Shown here piece after piece: positions 41,823 through 54,865 of a stretch of DNA of 64,000 bases (the stretch's first letter is position 1; every line of letters begins with the position of its first letter). The notes beneath the pieces were generated by a model. It saw only the letters and a program-made list of their open reading frames with translations, was not told the DNA's origin and made no database searches. Origin of the DNA: Nelumbo lutea. Taxonomy: Eukaryota; Streptophyta; Magnoliopsida; Proteales; Nelumbonaceae. Location of the stretch: contig JAKGHH010000005.1 in assembly GCA_022828595.1 (NCBI GenBank), positions 24,874,193 through 24,938,192 on the forward strand. Direction: 5' to 3'. The position numbers were made by a program, and so were the translations under genes.

Positions 41823-43416
41823 AGGATTTAAGCCTATTTTCTTCTGAAGAGTAGAAACCTAACCATTGAATGACAATGGATAGTTGTCCTTTTCCACAGT
41901 ATTCAAAGTCTAAAACCATGCTAGAAGCTCCCAAAGTTCCTAGAGCAGCATCAACAGCAAATGGGTATATATGTGGCCAACCGTTAATTGATAATAGTCC
42001 TGAGGGCATCGACAACATGACAATTATAACTCAATTAGGAAAAAGAGAAAGCTAATTTGACATTTACATAGCCAAGTGTAAAATCCTCACAAGAATGCTA
42101 AAGTATAGGTGAGAATTTGGAAATAAATCTTCATAAAACAACTTCCTTTCTGAGTAAAAGTTATAGAACATATATGATTGTTCTTTGTGTTGAATCTTTC
42201 TAAGAAGTTTGTTCTTGAAGTTTCTCTCCTGCAAATCCATTTTGGTTGTAAAGATTCTACAGATGCACCTTCATCACCATCTTGCAGTTTGCAAATGATT
42301 ACTTAATTTTTCCAAAAATGTACTATTCCATCTTGCCTTGAAATTATAGATATTCTGTAAAAAGTGAACGGGGCCTAAGAAGGAAACCGTGTTGTAAACT
42401 GCTCCACTAATAAAGGTATTGATCAACGGAACTTTTTACCTATACCTCGATGCATCCAATTCCAAATGACAATGCAAAGCTTCTTAGAGAAGACTACCAA
42501 CAACTTCTCATTCTTTGAATGGCGTAGTGCTTTTGTTTCTCTTAACCTTATATTAATTAGTCGGGACCCGTGCACTACATGAGTTTTATGTATAAGAAAA
42601 ATTGATGATGGAATTCTATGACATTTCTAATTAGGTGGTACCCATCTATGTTCAATTCCAGTATTATTTATTGGGTTAGGTCTAGTTTATTCAATCACAA
42701 TATAAATTACGCTTTTGTGAGAATGGTCCATTTCCTATTCTCTAGATAAGCTTATTTTCTTTTTTGTCTTAATGCTAATTTATTATTATTATTTTGAAAA
42801 AATTATTAATTTTATTGGTTTAATTTATTATTATTTTTGTAGTATTTTTAGGTAAAATAATATTGGAAACTTCAAAAGAAAACACCAAACCTATCAGACT
42901 GTCAATTCAACTCTGTATTCAAACAAGGTAAAAAAAGGAAGAATGACGGTTCAATACAGGGTCAGAATTTGTATGCCCAAAGTACTGTTGGGGTAGGTGC
43001 CAACTTGGAATTGATGCCTATTCACGGGCGGGCATTGGTAAATAGAGTGTGGGCTGTTGCCATTTTGAATATTCATAGCTCTGGAGTGAAAATCAGAAAT
43101 CTACATTAGGCCTGTTCATACTTTTCCTGAAAAAAAAAAAAAAAAAAACCATTATGATGCCAGTGACTCCAAATGGTCCACTTGCACTAGCTTAATGATA
43201 ATTAATTTGTCCATTTCTCTCAAATATTGTTTGTTAGGTCTATTTTCAACGAAAAGACCAAGGATAGGTGATAGGTCTTGCCAAAAAGATAAGCTTTCTA
43301 TTTCATCCGGAGATAAGAAGATAAGCTTATCCACGTGGTCATCATGAGAGAAGCACATTTTCAGGTGATGCTTTCAATTGATTTCCGTCACTGGCGTGTT
43401 GGTGTTTCATCGTGGG
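41823..43416 (+). repeat. Repeat U, copy 2
   Basis: Direct copy of 39660-40980 and of 58775-60300, including the YICGQPLI frame (about 41955) and the poly-A run (43131-43148). Extends right to the hAT-like MITE. Confidence 0.65.
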
Positions 43417-43811
43417 TAAGAGTGTCAATTGCACTGGATTTGGTCCAATGTGAGTCCATTATAAATAAATCAGGTCCAATCCAATCTAATGAATATTGTG
43501 GATCATTTTGGACTGGTCCAATTAATGTCTGGGCCATTTAATAACCTGTTCAAATTTGTTTTAATTATCCAAATTTGGTCCATTTACACTTATATTCTTA
43601 CCTTTTATCAATGGATCAGATATTGGCTCAATCCAACCCAATCTAATATAAATTCAGTATTGATGGACCATGTCCAATCCAATCCAATAAATACTTTGGA
43701 CCATTAAGTCTGGACTGATCTAATTCATATATGTTATTGGTCTGTCCAATCCATCCAAATTGATTTTGGTTTCGATGGGTCCAATCCAAAACTGGTCCAT
43801 TGACACCCCTA
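43417..43811 (+). mobile_element. hAT-like MITE, copy 2 (395 bp)
   Basis: Ends TAAGAGTGTCAATTGC and CCATTGACACCCCTA form about 15-bp imperfect inverted termini. Interior as in 4800-5265 without the tandem duplication. The flanks do not show a clear 8-bp duplication. Confidence 0.6.
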
Positions 43812-44016
43812 ATCATAGGGAATCAGGAGATAGCAGGAAATATGAACTTTGTGATCATAGACTTGCTTTACGAACGAGAGAATATATGTCCAGTGTTTTT
43901 GGAATTTGGGAAAGATTATACCAGATTGAAGCATTTTAGGAAAATAAAATATGCACACCATAAAGATCAAACTGCATTTCATTCTTATTCGGATGCATAA
44001 ATCATGTGTGAAGGCA
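43812..44016 (-). pseudogene. OMT4 remnant: 3' flank and a scrap of exon 4
   Basis: Reverse complement of the OMT1 3' region (4620-4800). It is followed at 44001-44016 by AATCATGTGTGAAGGCAATATT, which is exon 4 sequence around the site of the OMT2 nonsense codon. The end of the coding region is deleted between the two parts. LTR-C follows directly. Confidence 0.7.
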
Positions 44017-44280
44017 ATATTGAATCAATCTCCCTTAATTATGGGGCCATGTTCAACTAATTGGGAAATCATTTATGAAGAGGCCACTTATTAGCTAGGT
44101 GTAATAACATCTCATGTGTAATGTGGTCGGTCAAGATCCAACCAGAATTTCTTCCCCCCTCTTTTTGTTTATTATTTATTTTCTTGAATTCATGTTGGGC
44201 TCAATGGGATGGAAGGTTTTAGTGGGACCCAATGTATGGGCCCTCTATCGTATTATCCCAAGGTGTTGGAGCCCAACACC
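44017..44280 (-). mobile_element. LTR-C fragment
   Basis: Matches 13797-14054, ending GTTGGAGCCCAACACC. It lies between OMT4 3' debris and a truncated Tourist MITE, so it probably marks a deletion that removed the OMT4 body. Confidence 0.7.
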
Positions 44281-44281
44281 T

Positions 44282-44465
44282 TATTTTTGTGCCAAATTTT
44301 ACCTTATTTTCTTTAATTGTAGTTCCAATAAAGAAAAATAAGATGTGAAGCAGAATAAAGTAAAGCGCAAAACAAAATGAAATCAAAATATGCATTATTT
44401 TCATTTGCACTTCCATGCATTTTTTTACTAATGCAAACAATTTTTTGTTGCAACCAAAATCAGCC
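44282..44465 (+). mobile_element. Tourist-like MITE, copy 4 (left end missing)
   Basis: TTATTTTTGTGCCAAATTTTACC to CAACCAAAATCAGCC, then TAA. About 80 bp of the left end is replaced by LTR-C. Confidence 0.75.
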
Positions 44466-44469
44466 TAAA

Positions 44470-44588
44470 GCTCAACTTGAAAAGAGTACAGATACAAATA
44501 TACATGTAGAGTACAAAATCTTGTATTTTGCATTATTTTGTATATATTTACACAACATAATTGTATTTGTACTCTTTCCAAACTGAGC
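44470..44588. repeat. Hairpin copy 4
   Basis: Arms GCTCAACTTGAAAAGAGTAC and TACTCTTTCCAAACTGAGC, same place relative to the MITE as in the other units. Confidence 0.7.
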
Positions 44589-44938
44589 CAAAGTAGTTAG
44601 TAGTACTAGTAAGTAATTTCTTTTTTTGGTGTTTCTCGTCTTTGCTCTGTTGTTTTCTTGCTTGTGGAGTGAAATTCTATTAACCAAAGAAAAAAATGAA
44701 GATATTTCCGTTGGTAACAAAGAAAAAAAGAAACAAAAGTTTAGGTAGAAGCCTACCCAATGGCTGGTAGTGGTTGCCATAAAACTACAATTCACATCAC
44801 GCATTCACATTACATGTCATTAGCATCATCGATGAGCTTCTATATAGTTCATAAATTGTGAGCCATGAGAGAGATTATCCTTATTATAACTGTGCAGCTT
44901 TCTTTCTAGTTCTGGTCTACAGTGAGTATAGATTTTGA
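44589..44938 (+). promoter_or_regulatory. OMT promoter copy (unit 5)
   Basis: Conserved leader, but the start codon is ATA (GTGAGTATAGATTTTGATG), so even the OMT initiation codon is lost. TATATAGTTCAT (about 44853) matches the TATA position. Confidence 0.7.
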
Positions 44939-45452
44939 TGCTGCTCAATCCGAGGTGGTGTACGAACTGAGGAGAGCATCCAGGTAGTCCTTGTTGATAG
45001 GGCAAGACCGATTTACAAGGATGAGGCTGCGCTTCAAGACCTATGGTCAAGAAAGAAATCAGAGGCCCAAGGAGTTATCCTTGGGTAAGTACTCTGACGC
45101 TCAAGTTAGTTAGAAGTGGTAGGTGGTCGGACCGAGCTAAGTAGCAGTACTGGTCTCAGAAATAGGATCCCTTACATCGAGCATGGAGTGCCTTTTTATA
45201 GCCAAAGATACATATCTTGGCCAGAGGTACTTGAGATAGAGTCCCATTTCCTTGTGGAATCTTCTTTCCTTACTCCTCCTTATCTGTAATTGTGCTCATC
45301 TGCATGACGTGTAGTTGACATGGCTGGAAGGATAAGACGGGGGCCACAATAATAGTATAGATAGGCCAACGTGGCAAATCCTGGATGACATGGCAGGGCA
45401 CTAGCTAGGAAGCCACATGTCTCGCAGGACCAGCTCAACCATGACCCGAACA
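44939..45452 (-). mobile_element. Tat-A 3' LTR (unit 5)
   Basis: TGCTGCTCAATCCGAGG to CCCGAACA, followed by the complement of the polypurine tract (CCACTCCCCCAG). 514 bp. Confidence 0.85.
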
Positions 45453-46496
45453 CCACTCCCCCAGTTCTAAAGTCGAGGAATGAAGTAGTCCAATTCGTTC
45501 TTCAACTGAAGAACTTCAAGTTGATGTCTGGATGGGCATCTGGCCTTTTTGGTGTTCCCCGGTGACTATCACAATCTTGAGAACCAGGCAATATGAGGAA
45601 TGGTCAAGGAAACTTCCCATCATTGGCTGTAGAACTCTAAAAGCTCTAACTTTGGAATTCAAACCACTCCCCGAAATGTTGTGCGGTTGTGTAGCTTGGC
45701 GAAGGGCCAATGTGTCGAACTAAGCTTCTGAGTTTATCCTGTTGCGACCGAGGAATGACTCTGGTTCCAAGTGGAAGTCAAGCTTTGGTGCAGTGGTGAT
45801 GCTTGGCCATGGTGCATCGAGATTTGGAGTTGGATCCGTATTTCAGAATTTGGGTTTGTGTCATGCTCGTCTTTGATGTGCCGATCTTTCGAAATTGAGG
45901 CTTAGCTTGGCCATATGCCGAGGAAAGGCCTTTTGCTGATGGTTGGATGCCGAGCTCTGGAATTGAGGTTGTGATGTTCAGCCATGGGGTGCCGGGCTGT
46001 GAAGATGGGTTCCTTCGGGGTTTCCGAGCTGTGAAACTAAAGTCATCTTGATTTGTCCATGCCATGTCAGTCGTTGTCGAGGAGTCTTTCGCTCATCGGC
46101 TGTCGAGGAGGGGAGTCCTTGGCAAGGCTACTACGTGGCCTTGTAGCCTTAAGCAACCTATCCGAGGACTTGAGTGCCCTAGCCAAGGGTCTATGTTGAA
46201 GGTTGGACCGGTACTGTGGGTCTCTGCGTCAAAGGTTGGACCGGTAGTGTAGTTGAACCGGTGCAATTAATAGGTATAACTGCTGCTTGCGGAGGATGCG
46301 ACATAGGTTTTGAAGGAGTCCCGTCATACGTTATTGGTCTTCCAAGGCATTGTTAGAGGTGCTTCATCTGCACCATTGATCTCTTCTCGATCCGTGCTCC
46401 CGATGGTTATAAAAGGGAAGACATTGGAGTGCTCGACAACTAACACGACAGATAGCTTGGTGGCCTTCGCTCCTCAGCTCTTGTGAATTTCCCAGT
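45453..46496 (+). promoter_or_regulatory. Leader of the unit 5 antisense gene
   Basis: Matches 23752-24863 with an internal deletion near 46095. TATAAAAGGGAAGAC lies at about 46409. No conserved open frame. Confidence 0.5.
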
Positions 46497-48189
46497 ATGT
46501 CCTTTTCATTTCATCAATGCTCTTCCTTTTTCGGGTCCTTCAGTAGTTCCGGTTCTAGCTCTTCTTATGGCATGAACTACGAGCCTTAGCTGAGTGATTT
46601 TGTGGCTGCCGAAGTTGAGGAGGCTGAGGCTGGTCCCTCCGAGATGGAAGCAGAGATTTCTCTACGGGTAGGTCATCAGTTTGGCACAACATCCTGCATC
46701 TTGGCGCCCGAGGATATGGCACGGATCTGAACTATTTATGCCATTCCCGCAGAATACGAAATGAGGTGTCCACTTCCTAGGGAGATGACCACTGATTCTC
46801 AGCTCAATGAACAATGTGTTTATGAGCATAGTTTGGAGGATGGACTGAGGTTCCAGTTGAGCGAGGGGTTTGCCGAGGTGCTAAACTAGTACAGGGTGTT
46901 TCCGGTGCTGCTGATGCTGAACTCCTTTAGGTTTTTGGTCGGACTTATGTCTTACTGTGTCGTTTGTGATGTCGAGCTGACCCTGGTGATGGTGAACTTT
47001 ATTCTCTAGCTGAAACACCACCAGCAGGGGTACTATTACTTCTCCACTCGGTGGAATATTCGATCATTAGTTAGGGCCCCTTCCTCCATGAAAAACTGGA
47101 ATGAGTCGTTCTTCTTTGTGTGCATTCCCAAGGGCCCCCCTTTTCCTGCCCAGTTGCGGGAGTCGAGGATGACTCTGTTGTAGCCCCAATGGTGAGCGCT
47201 CACTTGAGAGGAGAGGTCGGCCCTGAGCATGATTCATGAAATTGGCGTTATCGCATACACATCCTCAAAAATGTTGATGCTCGTCGGGCTGATGGAGAGG
47301 GTAGCTGGTTTGTTTCCTTTACTATTCATTCGTCGAGTTAAATTTATCTTGCTTGCCTTTTACTTACATTAGGTATCCAATGTTGTAGGTATAAGTATGG
47401 TTAGCGAGGAAGAGATTGTTCACCAAATGAAGGCAATTCGACAAAGATAGGAGCAAGTTGGTGCGCAACTAGAAGCTCGCTCCAAGATAGGAGAACAGCC
47501 ATGTTCTACGAATAGGGGGGCTCGTCGACAACTAAGAGTCTTGCAGTAGGAGGATGAGGAGGACGATGTTGTCATGGTCCACCCTGAAGGGGTTCATCGT
47601 CCTATAGGTGTGTCGGTAACTAAGGCAAGCAGTAGCTCGGGTCTGCACGTGTTGAGGTGGTCGGTTCATTTGAACCACAATCTGGAGATGCCTGGGCTTC
47701 CCGAGCAATTATTGTGGGGAATCATGACAATGTCAATAGCTTGAGAATCAATTGGAGTTGGCAGTAGAGCACTGGAGTGTGCACTGCTATGGACTATGGC
47801 ACAAGTAAGTCTCCTCTTCTTATTCCTTGTGTTTCGTTCTCTTTCTTGGTATACTTATCGTGTTTGTCTACAGAATGCTTGTGCGGAGATAGCACTGGTT
47901 GATCATCTTCGGGACCTCAAGTCATCGTACGAATGGGAACACTCTGAGAATCTACAGCAGAAGGCCTAGTTGGCCGAGCTGCAGGCTGCTGGGGAGAAAT
48001 CAGCCACTCTTAAGAGGGAGGTTACCAAGCTAAAGGTACAGTTGTTCGGGCAGGCAAGCCTTGTCCGGGAGATGAAGTGAGAGATTGCCAAGCTTAAGGT
48101 AGAGCGAGACAGGTTGAGGCAGGAGGCTGTTGAGGAGGTTGCCAACCAATACAAGGCATTAGAGGAGATGCAACTGCAAATGGACGATT
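46497..48189 (+). pseudogene. Tat-A antisense gene, unit 5, 3' truncated
   Basis: ATG 46497 (MSFSFHQCSSFFGSFSSSG-like start). The domain is at about 46740-47170 (EYEMRCPLPREM, then FLVGLMSYCVVCDVELTLVM). A linker follows with an intron like that at 26136 (GTAAGT donor near 47805), then a coiled coil to ALEEMQLQMD. It stops at 48189, where Athila-like gag begins within the CGA shared by both. In-frame stops are present. Confidence 0.7.
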
Positions 48190-48991
48190 AGTGATAAGTA
48201 TGGTAGATGCAGCTAGTGGAGGAGCCTTGGTAAATAAAACACCCAAAGCGGCCAGGGAATTAATTTCCAACATGGCCAAAAATTCTCAACAGTTCGGAGC
48301 AAGAACAGATGGCACCACTAGGCGTGTTAATGAGGTAAGTCATGTTAATTTGGAAAATCAAATTTCAGATTTAACTGCTTTGGTAAGACAATTGGTTGCA
48401 GGGCAATTGCAAACAGCTAGGGTATGTGGTGTCTGTTCAATTACTAGGCATCCTACAGATATGTGTCCATCACTACAGGATGGATCGATGCAGCAAGTTA
48501 ATATCGTAGGAGGACTTCCGGGCCAGCCCCAATGCAAGTATGACCCCTACTCTAATTACTATAATCTGGGGTGGAGGGATCGTCCAAATCTGATTTACAG
48601 AAACCAAGGAGGACCACAAAGATATCAGCCCGAAGCTTTCAATAGACAGCCCCAATTTTCAGCACCTATCACAGCGCAAGGCCAACCCTCAAGTTCAAGT
48701 ATGTCATTAGATGAAATAGTTAACACTATAGCTACTAACACTCAACAACTTCAGTTGGAAACAAGAGCCAGCATCCAAAACTTGAGGAACCAAATCAGCC
48801 AACTCGCTACTTCCCTTAGCAAGTTGGAGGTGCAGAACTCTGGGAAACTACCATCACAGACGGTAGTCAACCCCAAGGAAAATGCAAATGCAGTGGTGCT
48901 AAGAAGCGGGAAGGAGTTGCAGCCCCAACCTACCTCACCAACGAGGGCAGGTAAAGGAGACAAAGTTCAACCGATGATCCCATTGAGGTAA
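48190..48991 (+). pseudogene. Athila-like gag, 5' truncated
   Basis: Open for 266 codons: MVDAASGGALVNKTPKAARE, a coiled-coil segment (LENQISDLTALVRQLV), a Cys/His knuckle (CGVCSITRHPTDMC, the usual C-x2-C-x4-H-x4-C), a Tyr/Asn-rich stretch and a basic QLATSLSKLE helix. The N-terminal half of gag is missing. The start lies exactly where the copy at 54866 starts. Confidence 0.8.
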
Positions 48992-49050
48992 TATCCAATC
49001 CCCCTCCCACTAAGATTACTAATGCCATTATACCACCTTTTCCTAGTAGG

Positions 49051-50178
49051 TTGGAAAAGCTCAAGAAGGAGGAATATGAGCAGGAAGTCTTAGAAACCTT
49101 CAGGAAGGTGGAAATCAACATCCCCTTGTTAGATGCTATAAAACAGATCCCAAGATATGCAAAGTTTCTAAAGGAATTATGCACTAACAAGAGGAGGCTC
49201 CGAATCGATGAGAAGGTAAGGGTTGGAGAAAACGTTGCAGCTGTTATCAAGAGGACCTTGCCAGAAAAAGATGTTGATCCAGGTATGTTCACCTTACCTT
49301 GTGTGAATGGCAATAAACGAATCGAGCATGCCATGCTAGACTTAGGTGCATCCATCAACGTCATGCCATACTCGATTTACTGTGCTTTGAAATTAGGTCC
49401 CTTAAAGGAAACTAAAGTTGTCATTCAACTAGCTGATCGTTCTAATGCCAACCTGGAAGGGATTGTTGAGGATGTGTTGGTGCAGGTTAATGATTTAATT
49501 TTTCCAATCAATTTTTACATCCTGAAGATAGATGAGGACATAGCCACAAGTTCAACCCCACTTCTATTAGGCAGGTCATTCATGAAAATGGCCAAGACCA
49601 AAATAGATGTGGACGAGGGTACCCTCTCCGTCAAGTTCGACGGAGAGATTGTTAAATTTAATATATTTGAAGCTATGAAATATCCAAGTGAATGCCCATC
49701 AATCTGCTCTATTTATACCATTGATTCGATTGTGCAGGAAGTTTTTGGAGAGGAGGACATGGATGAGGAACTTGAATTCAATGCATAATTGGACAGGGAT
49801 GAGGAGTTTGATACACCCTATGACACTCTGGAACCGATGCCAGAACATAAGGTAATCAATTCTTATCTTCCATTGTCATGTTCTCACAAGAAATTGTTAC
49901 CTTCTGTTTTGCAGGCTCCGGAGTTGGAACTAAAGACTTTACCTAATCACCTTAAGTACGCATACTTGGGCGAAAAAGATATACTACCCATGATCATTGT
50001 GAAAGGGTTTACCGAAAAGAAGAGGAGCAGCTCATCAAAGTCCTAAAGGAACATAAGGCGGAGATTGGTTGGACCTTAGCCAACATAAAGGGGATCAGCC
50101 CCTCGATTTGCATGCATAGGATCTTTTTGGAAGATGACGCCAAACTAGTTAGAGAACCACAAAGAAACTCAACTCGAT
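49051..50178 (+). pseudogene. Athila-like protease and linker
   Basis: 49051-49788: gag end and protease with MLDLGASINVMPYSIY (the catalytic Asp-Leu-Gly-Ala form) and LLGRSFM in place of LLGRPF. It ends at a TAA in an acidic tail (EEDMDEELEFNA). 49789-50046 continues after the stop. 50040-50178 continues in another frame (EHKAEIGWTLANIKGISPSI, MHRIFLEDDAKLV), the normal lead-in to RT. Confidence 0.8.
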
Positions 50179-52800
50179 AATGAAAGAGGTAGTGATGAAA
50201 GAAATACTTAAGTTGTTAGATAAAGGGATAATCTACCCAATTTCGTATAGTAATTGGGTAAGTCCTATACATGTTGTACCCAAGAAAACTGGGATAACTA
50301 TGGTAAAAAATCAAAACAATGAACTAATCCCAATGAGGGTACAAAGTGGCTGGCGTATGGTAATTGATTTTCGAAAACTTAATTTGGCCACTCGACAGGA
50401 CCACTTTCTCTTACCCTTCATCGATCAGATGTTAAAAATATTAGCAGGTAAGGCCTTCTTTTGTTTTTTCAATGGATTCTCAGGACATTATCAGATAGTT
50501 ATTGCCCAGGAGGACTAAGAGAAAACAACTTTCACTTGCCCATTCGGTACCTTTGCTTACAGATGGATGCCTTTCGGTTTGTGTAACACTCCTTGAACTT
50601 TCCAAAGATGCATGATAAGTATATTTTCTGATTTTATTGAGAAGTGCATTGAAGTGTTCATGGACGATTTTATTGTTTATGGTGATTCATTTGATGACTG
50701 CTGAAGTAATTTAAGAAAAATTCTGAATCGATGTGTAGAGGCAAATCTTGTTTTGAATTATGAAAAATGACACATTATGGTAAAGGAAGGCATTGTGTTG
50801 GGACATGTTATTTCGACTAGAGGAATAGAGGTCGACAAGGCCAAGATTGATTTAATTGTGAGCTTACCTTACCCTACAAATGTTAGAGAAGTTCGTTCCT
50901 TTCTTGGAACTTTTCAAAAATCACCCTGCCTTTGTCCAATTTGCTTAAGAAGGATGTGCCTTTCGATTTCGGTGATGAGTGCAAAGAAGCATTTGACAAG
51001 TTCAAGAAACTATTAATAATTGCACCCATTATTCAATCACCTGATTGGAACTTGCCCTTTGAGACCATGAGCGATGCAAGCAACTATGCGGTAGGGGCTG
51101 TTTTAGGTCAACGAGTTAATGGGAGGAGCCACGTCATCTACTATGCTTCAAAAACATGTTGCACGGTGCAATTACACAACTACTGAAAAGGACCTATTAG
51201 CAATTGTGTTTGCTTTAGATAAATTTTGATCATATTTGCTTGGCTCTAAAGTAATTGTATTTTCTGATCATGCAGCTTTGAAATACCTGCTAGCGAAAAA
51301 GGAATCAAAACCAAGGCTGATAAGGTGGATACTCTTGCTCCAAGAGTTTGATTTAGAGATTAAGGATCGAAAGGGAGCTGAAAACTCGGTGGTGGATCAT
51401 CTAAGTAGGTTGGTGAAAGATGAGGACTCCTCACCCATCTCTAAGTTGTTTCCTGATGAGCAATTGTTTCACATAAAAGGTATGGTCCCGTTGTATGCTG
51501 ATATTGTGAACTACTTGGTTACTGGAATTTTACCTAATTACCTTAGCAAATCTATGAAGAATAAAATCAGGTATGAGGCAAAATATTATGTATGGGACAA
51601 ACCCCACTTATGGAAATTCTATTCTGATCAAGTGATTAGGAGGTGTGTCTATGAGAATGAGCATTGGTCATTTTAGGCGAAAGAGAACTGCTCGAAAGGT
51701 TTTAGATAGTGGGCTGTATTGGACAACCCTATTTAGAGATGCATACTTGTTTTGTAAAAACTGTGAAAGATGTCAACAAACAGGTGCATTATCTCGCAGG
51801 AATGAGATGCCCCAAACCCCCATTCTTGTCTGCGAAATCTTTGATGTTTGGGGTATTGATTTCATTGGACCCTTTCCTCCCTCCTGTGATTTTGTTTACA
51901 TACTTTTGGCAGTCGATTATGTCTCAAAATCGGTGGAAGCAAAGGCCACCAGGACAGATGATTATAAGTGTGTTGTAGGGTTTATCAAATCTAACATTTT
52001 TAGTAGGTTTGGCATTCCTAGAGCCATCATAAGTGATCAAGGGACCCACTTTTGCAATAGAGCCGTCGAAGTCTTGCTAAGGAAGTATGGGGTGCATCAC
52101 CGAATCACCACTGCTTATCACCCCTAGACTAACGGACAAGCTGAAATTTCCAATAGAGAGGTAAAGTCCATTTTAGAGAAGACGGTGAATCTAAGAAGAA
52201 AGGATTAGAGCCTATGTCTAGATGATGCACTATGGGCATATCGAACAGCATACAAAACACCAATAGGGATGTCTCCTTATAGGTTGATTTTTGGCAAATC
52301 TTGCCACTTACTGGTTGAAATTGAACATAGAGCCTATTGGGCAATCAAATGCTGCAATATGGACATGGAAGAAGCGGGCAAGGAAAGGAAGCTCCAATTG
52401 CAAGAATTGAAAGAGTTGTGGTTAGAAGCAAATGAGAGTTTGAGAATCTACAAAGAGAAGACCAAATTGTTCCATGATAATTTTCTTTTGAGAAAACAAT
52501 TTATGATTGGACAAAAGGTTTTATTATACAACTCTCGACTCCAACTCATGCCAGGTAAGTTGTATTCTAGGTGGATGGTTCCATTTGTTGTTACTAATGT
52601 GTTTCCTTACGGTGCAGTAGAGATCAAAAGTCTCAATACAGGTAAGGTTTTCAAGGTGAATGGGCATCAATTGAAGTTGTTCCATGAGGATGCAAATGTC
52701 TCCTCGTTATTCATCCGGGCTATGCATCGATTGAAGTTGTTCCATGAGGACATCGAGCATAACGACGTTAAACAATTGCGCTTATGGGAAGCAACCCATT
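50179..52800 (+). pseudogene. Athila-like pol: RT, RNase H, integrase
   Basis: RT (50180-50960): VHVVPKKTG, GWRMVIDFRKLN and FNGFSGHYQI, then FMDDFIVYG as the catalytic loop. At least four nonsense codons occur, at 50516-50518, after CNTP, after FDDC and in YEK-HIM. RNase H (51060-51420): MSDASNYAVGAVL and [13 protein letters not shown]. Integrase (51600-52560): HHCC part CKNCERCQQTGAL, DDE at WGIDFIGPF, ISDQGTHFCN and QAEISNRE, then [20 protein letters not shown]. Wording fits the Athila group of Ty3/gypsy. It cannot be autonomous. A 20-bp duplication (CGATTGAAGTTGTTCCATGA) lies at 52665-52750. Confidence 0.82.
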
Positions 52801-53706
52801 GCATTAAGTTTATTTTGTTATTTTGTTTGTTTTTGATTTTTGTGTTTAGGAGTTGATTTTATATCTGAAGGAACCCAACACGGTGCACGGGGAAGTTCCC
52901 CCAAATCCTTCTACTATATGCATAACCCCAAATCCTTGAATGATTTCGATTTATCAGGAATCATGTGCTTAGGCTGAATAGATAGGATAGGATAAAAGCA
53001 TGACTAATTGAATTTTTTTGGCTGCATATGTTACCTCATTATTTTAATCGATCAATAGGCAAGATACATATAAATTGTCTGCATAAGGGCTTGATTGATT
53101 TTCACATAAATATCTATCAAACATGGTTTGATTATTCTAAAACATGGTATGTTAGGCATGTTGAGACCACGAAAAAATCATGACTAATGTGAGATGGAGC
53201 ATAAAATGCACTCACATCTAGAAAGGAAAGCAAGGGTGAGATGGAGCATAAAATTTACTCATCCTAGAACCCCAACCCCATTCTCACCTTCAGACCCTTG
53301 GAATTCGTACTAAGTGGTGAAGATATGATACATAGCAAGCTTATGGCAATAACACAACTTGTTTTGACCTAAGAAACAAAGAAAGATAATTGGATCCGGC
53401 AGAATTGGTTTGTTAAAGCAATGGGTACTTGTTCAGTCCAAGAAGGTTCAGTCGGTGGAAGGCTTGTTTCTTTAACTGTCGCTTTAACTTGGGACCATGA
53501 GGAATGGTGATTTGCGATCACTCTTGGACAAGAAAAAGGGGGAGAAAGAGATAGAAGGGGAAGGTTACCAAGTCTGGACTGAAGCATGCAATGGATATGG
53601 CTTTATGTTGAGAGCAAGATAGATTAAAAATTAGTAGGAAGTTTCTTTTGTTTTGCTTGAGTTTTGCCCTGCTTGAGGACGGGCAAAGTTTAAGTGTGGG
53701 GGGATT
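52801..53706 (+). mobile_element. Athila-like 3' untranslated region and polypurine tract
   Basis: No env-like or other conserved frame is visible. The region is AT-rich and has a short imperfect repeat (GGTGAGATGGAGCATAAAAT, 53200s). It ends with the polypurine tract AAGTGTGGGGGGATT (53692-53706), directly before the LTR. Confidence 0.65.
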
Positions 53707-54865
53707 TGATGAGACTAAAAGTAGCCTATTTTTATCCCCTAATATTCACTCTTTTATACTTATTTAGCACTTAAATGGACTCAATACTCTTTTATTTTGA
53801 TTCAGGGCAAAAAAAGGCAATTGGGAGAAAATAGGGCAATTCAGATGATTTTGCATAGTTTTTGCAACAATCAGTAATCTGAGCATAACTCTCATTTCTG
53901 GACTCCGAATTGGAAAATTCTAGAGGTATTAGAACGATGAAAGAAAGGCCCCCAACTTTTATGTTTTTGGCTATGACAGATCCGGTCCGCATCGAGTACG
54001 AAACCGGGCCCAAATTTGGAGCAAGTTCATAGTCGGGCCCATTTCACAGCTGAAGCCCAACTCGCAAAAGAACCTTGAAGCAGCCCAAGTTATCAAGCAG
54101 CCCAACTCGAATTCAAGAGCCAAGAGTCCCAATTTCTAATGTAATCTCCACAGAGAGAGAGAAAGTCTTATCTGGTCTAAAGTTTTGAATGTAATCCTAG
54201 AGAGATAAGAAGATTGAGATCAGATCATTAGATAAGAGATAGGATAGGATTAGTTCAAAATAGATCAATACTTTCTAGTTAAGGTTAATCTCCTAGAAGG
54301 AGTTGGAAAACATCCATTTTCCTCTGCTATATAAAGAGGGGGTGGACTAGCCTTAGGATTCACTCAAGCATCCAAGAAATCATCAAGCAACTCAAGCTAT
54401 CAAGAAGAGCAGTTCGGCCTACTGAGAAGCAGAGCATGGAGGGATCGAAATTCATGAGCAGCTAAGCTTTTCCTTTTTGGCTCAAGGGGGGAGGTTCGAT
54501 TGTGTCATTGTGAGGTTCTGTATTTAATTCAAGTATTCATTGGTTCTTGTGTATATTCTCATTGGATGTTAATGTTAATTAGTCTGACAAATTAATTAAT
54601 ATTGATTTTCCTACTGCTATCCATACTTTGGGGATCCATAATTGTCATGAATAATGATACAAGTAGCAATTAGGTTAACATCTTTTTGGGTCCATTGTTC
54701 GTGACAGCCTTTGACCAATGTAGTGACATGTTTTAACTTAAAGGGAAACGATGGAACAAAATTCGATAATTGCAGCTATTTCAATTATTGTTATTTTGGT
54801 TTAACTATTTTCACAAAGCTTAGTGCTATCACTAATTGATATGGAATGATATCGTACCCAGTCGA
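53707..54865 (+). mobile_element. Athila-like LTR (3' LTR of the upstream element, truncated join to gag)
   Basis: TGATGAGACTAAAAGTAGCC follows the polypurine tract. A TATA-like CTATATAAAGAGG (about 54330) and AGAGAGAGAAAG tract fit an LTR promoter. No terminal CA/primer site is seen. The LTR side runs until CCCAGTCGATT, then gag begins abruptly at 54866, so the LTR end, primer site and gag start are missing or unrecognised. Confidence 0.65.
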
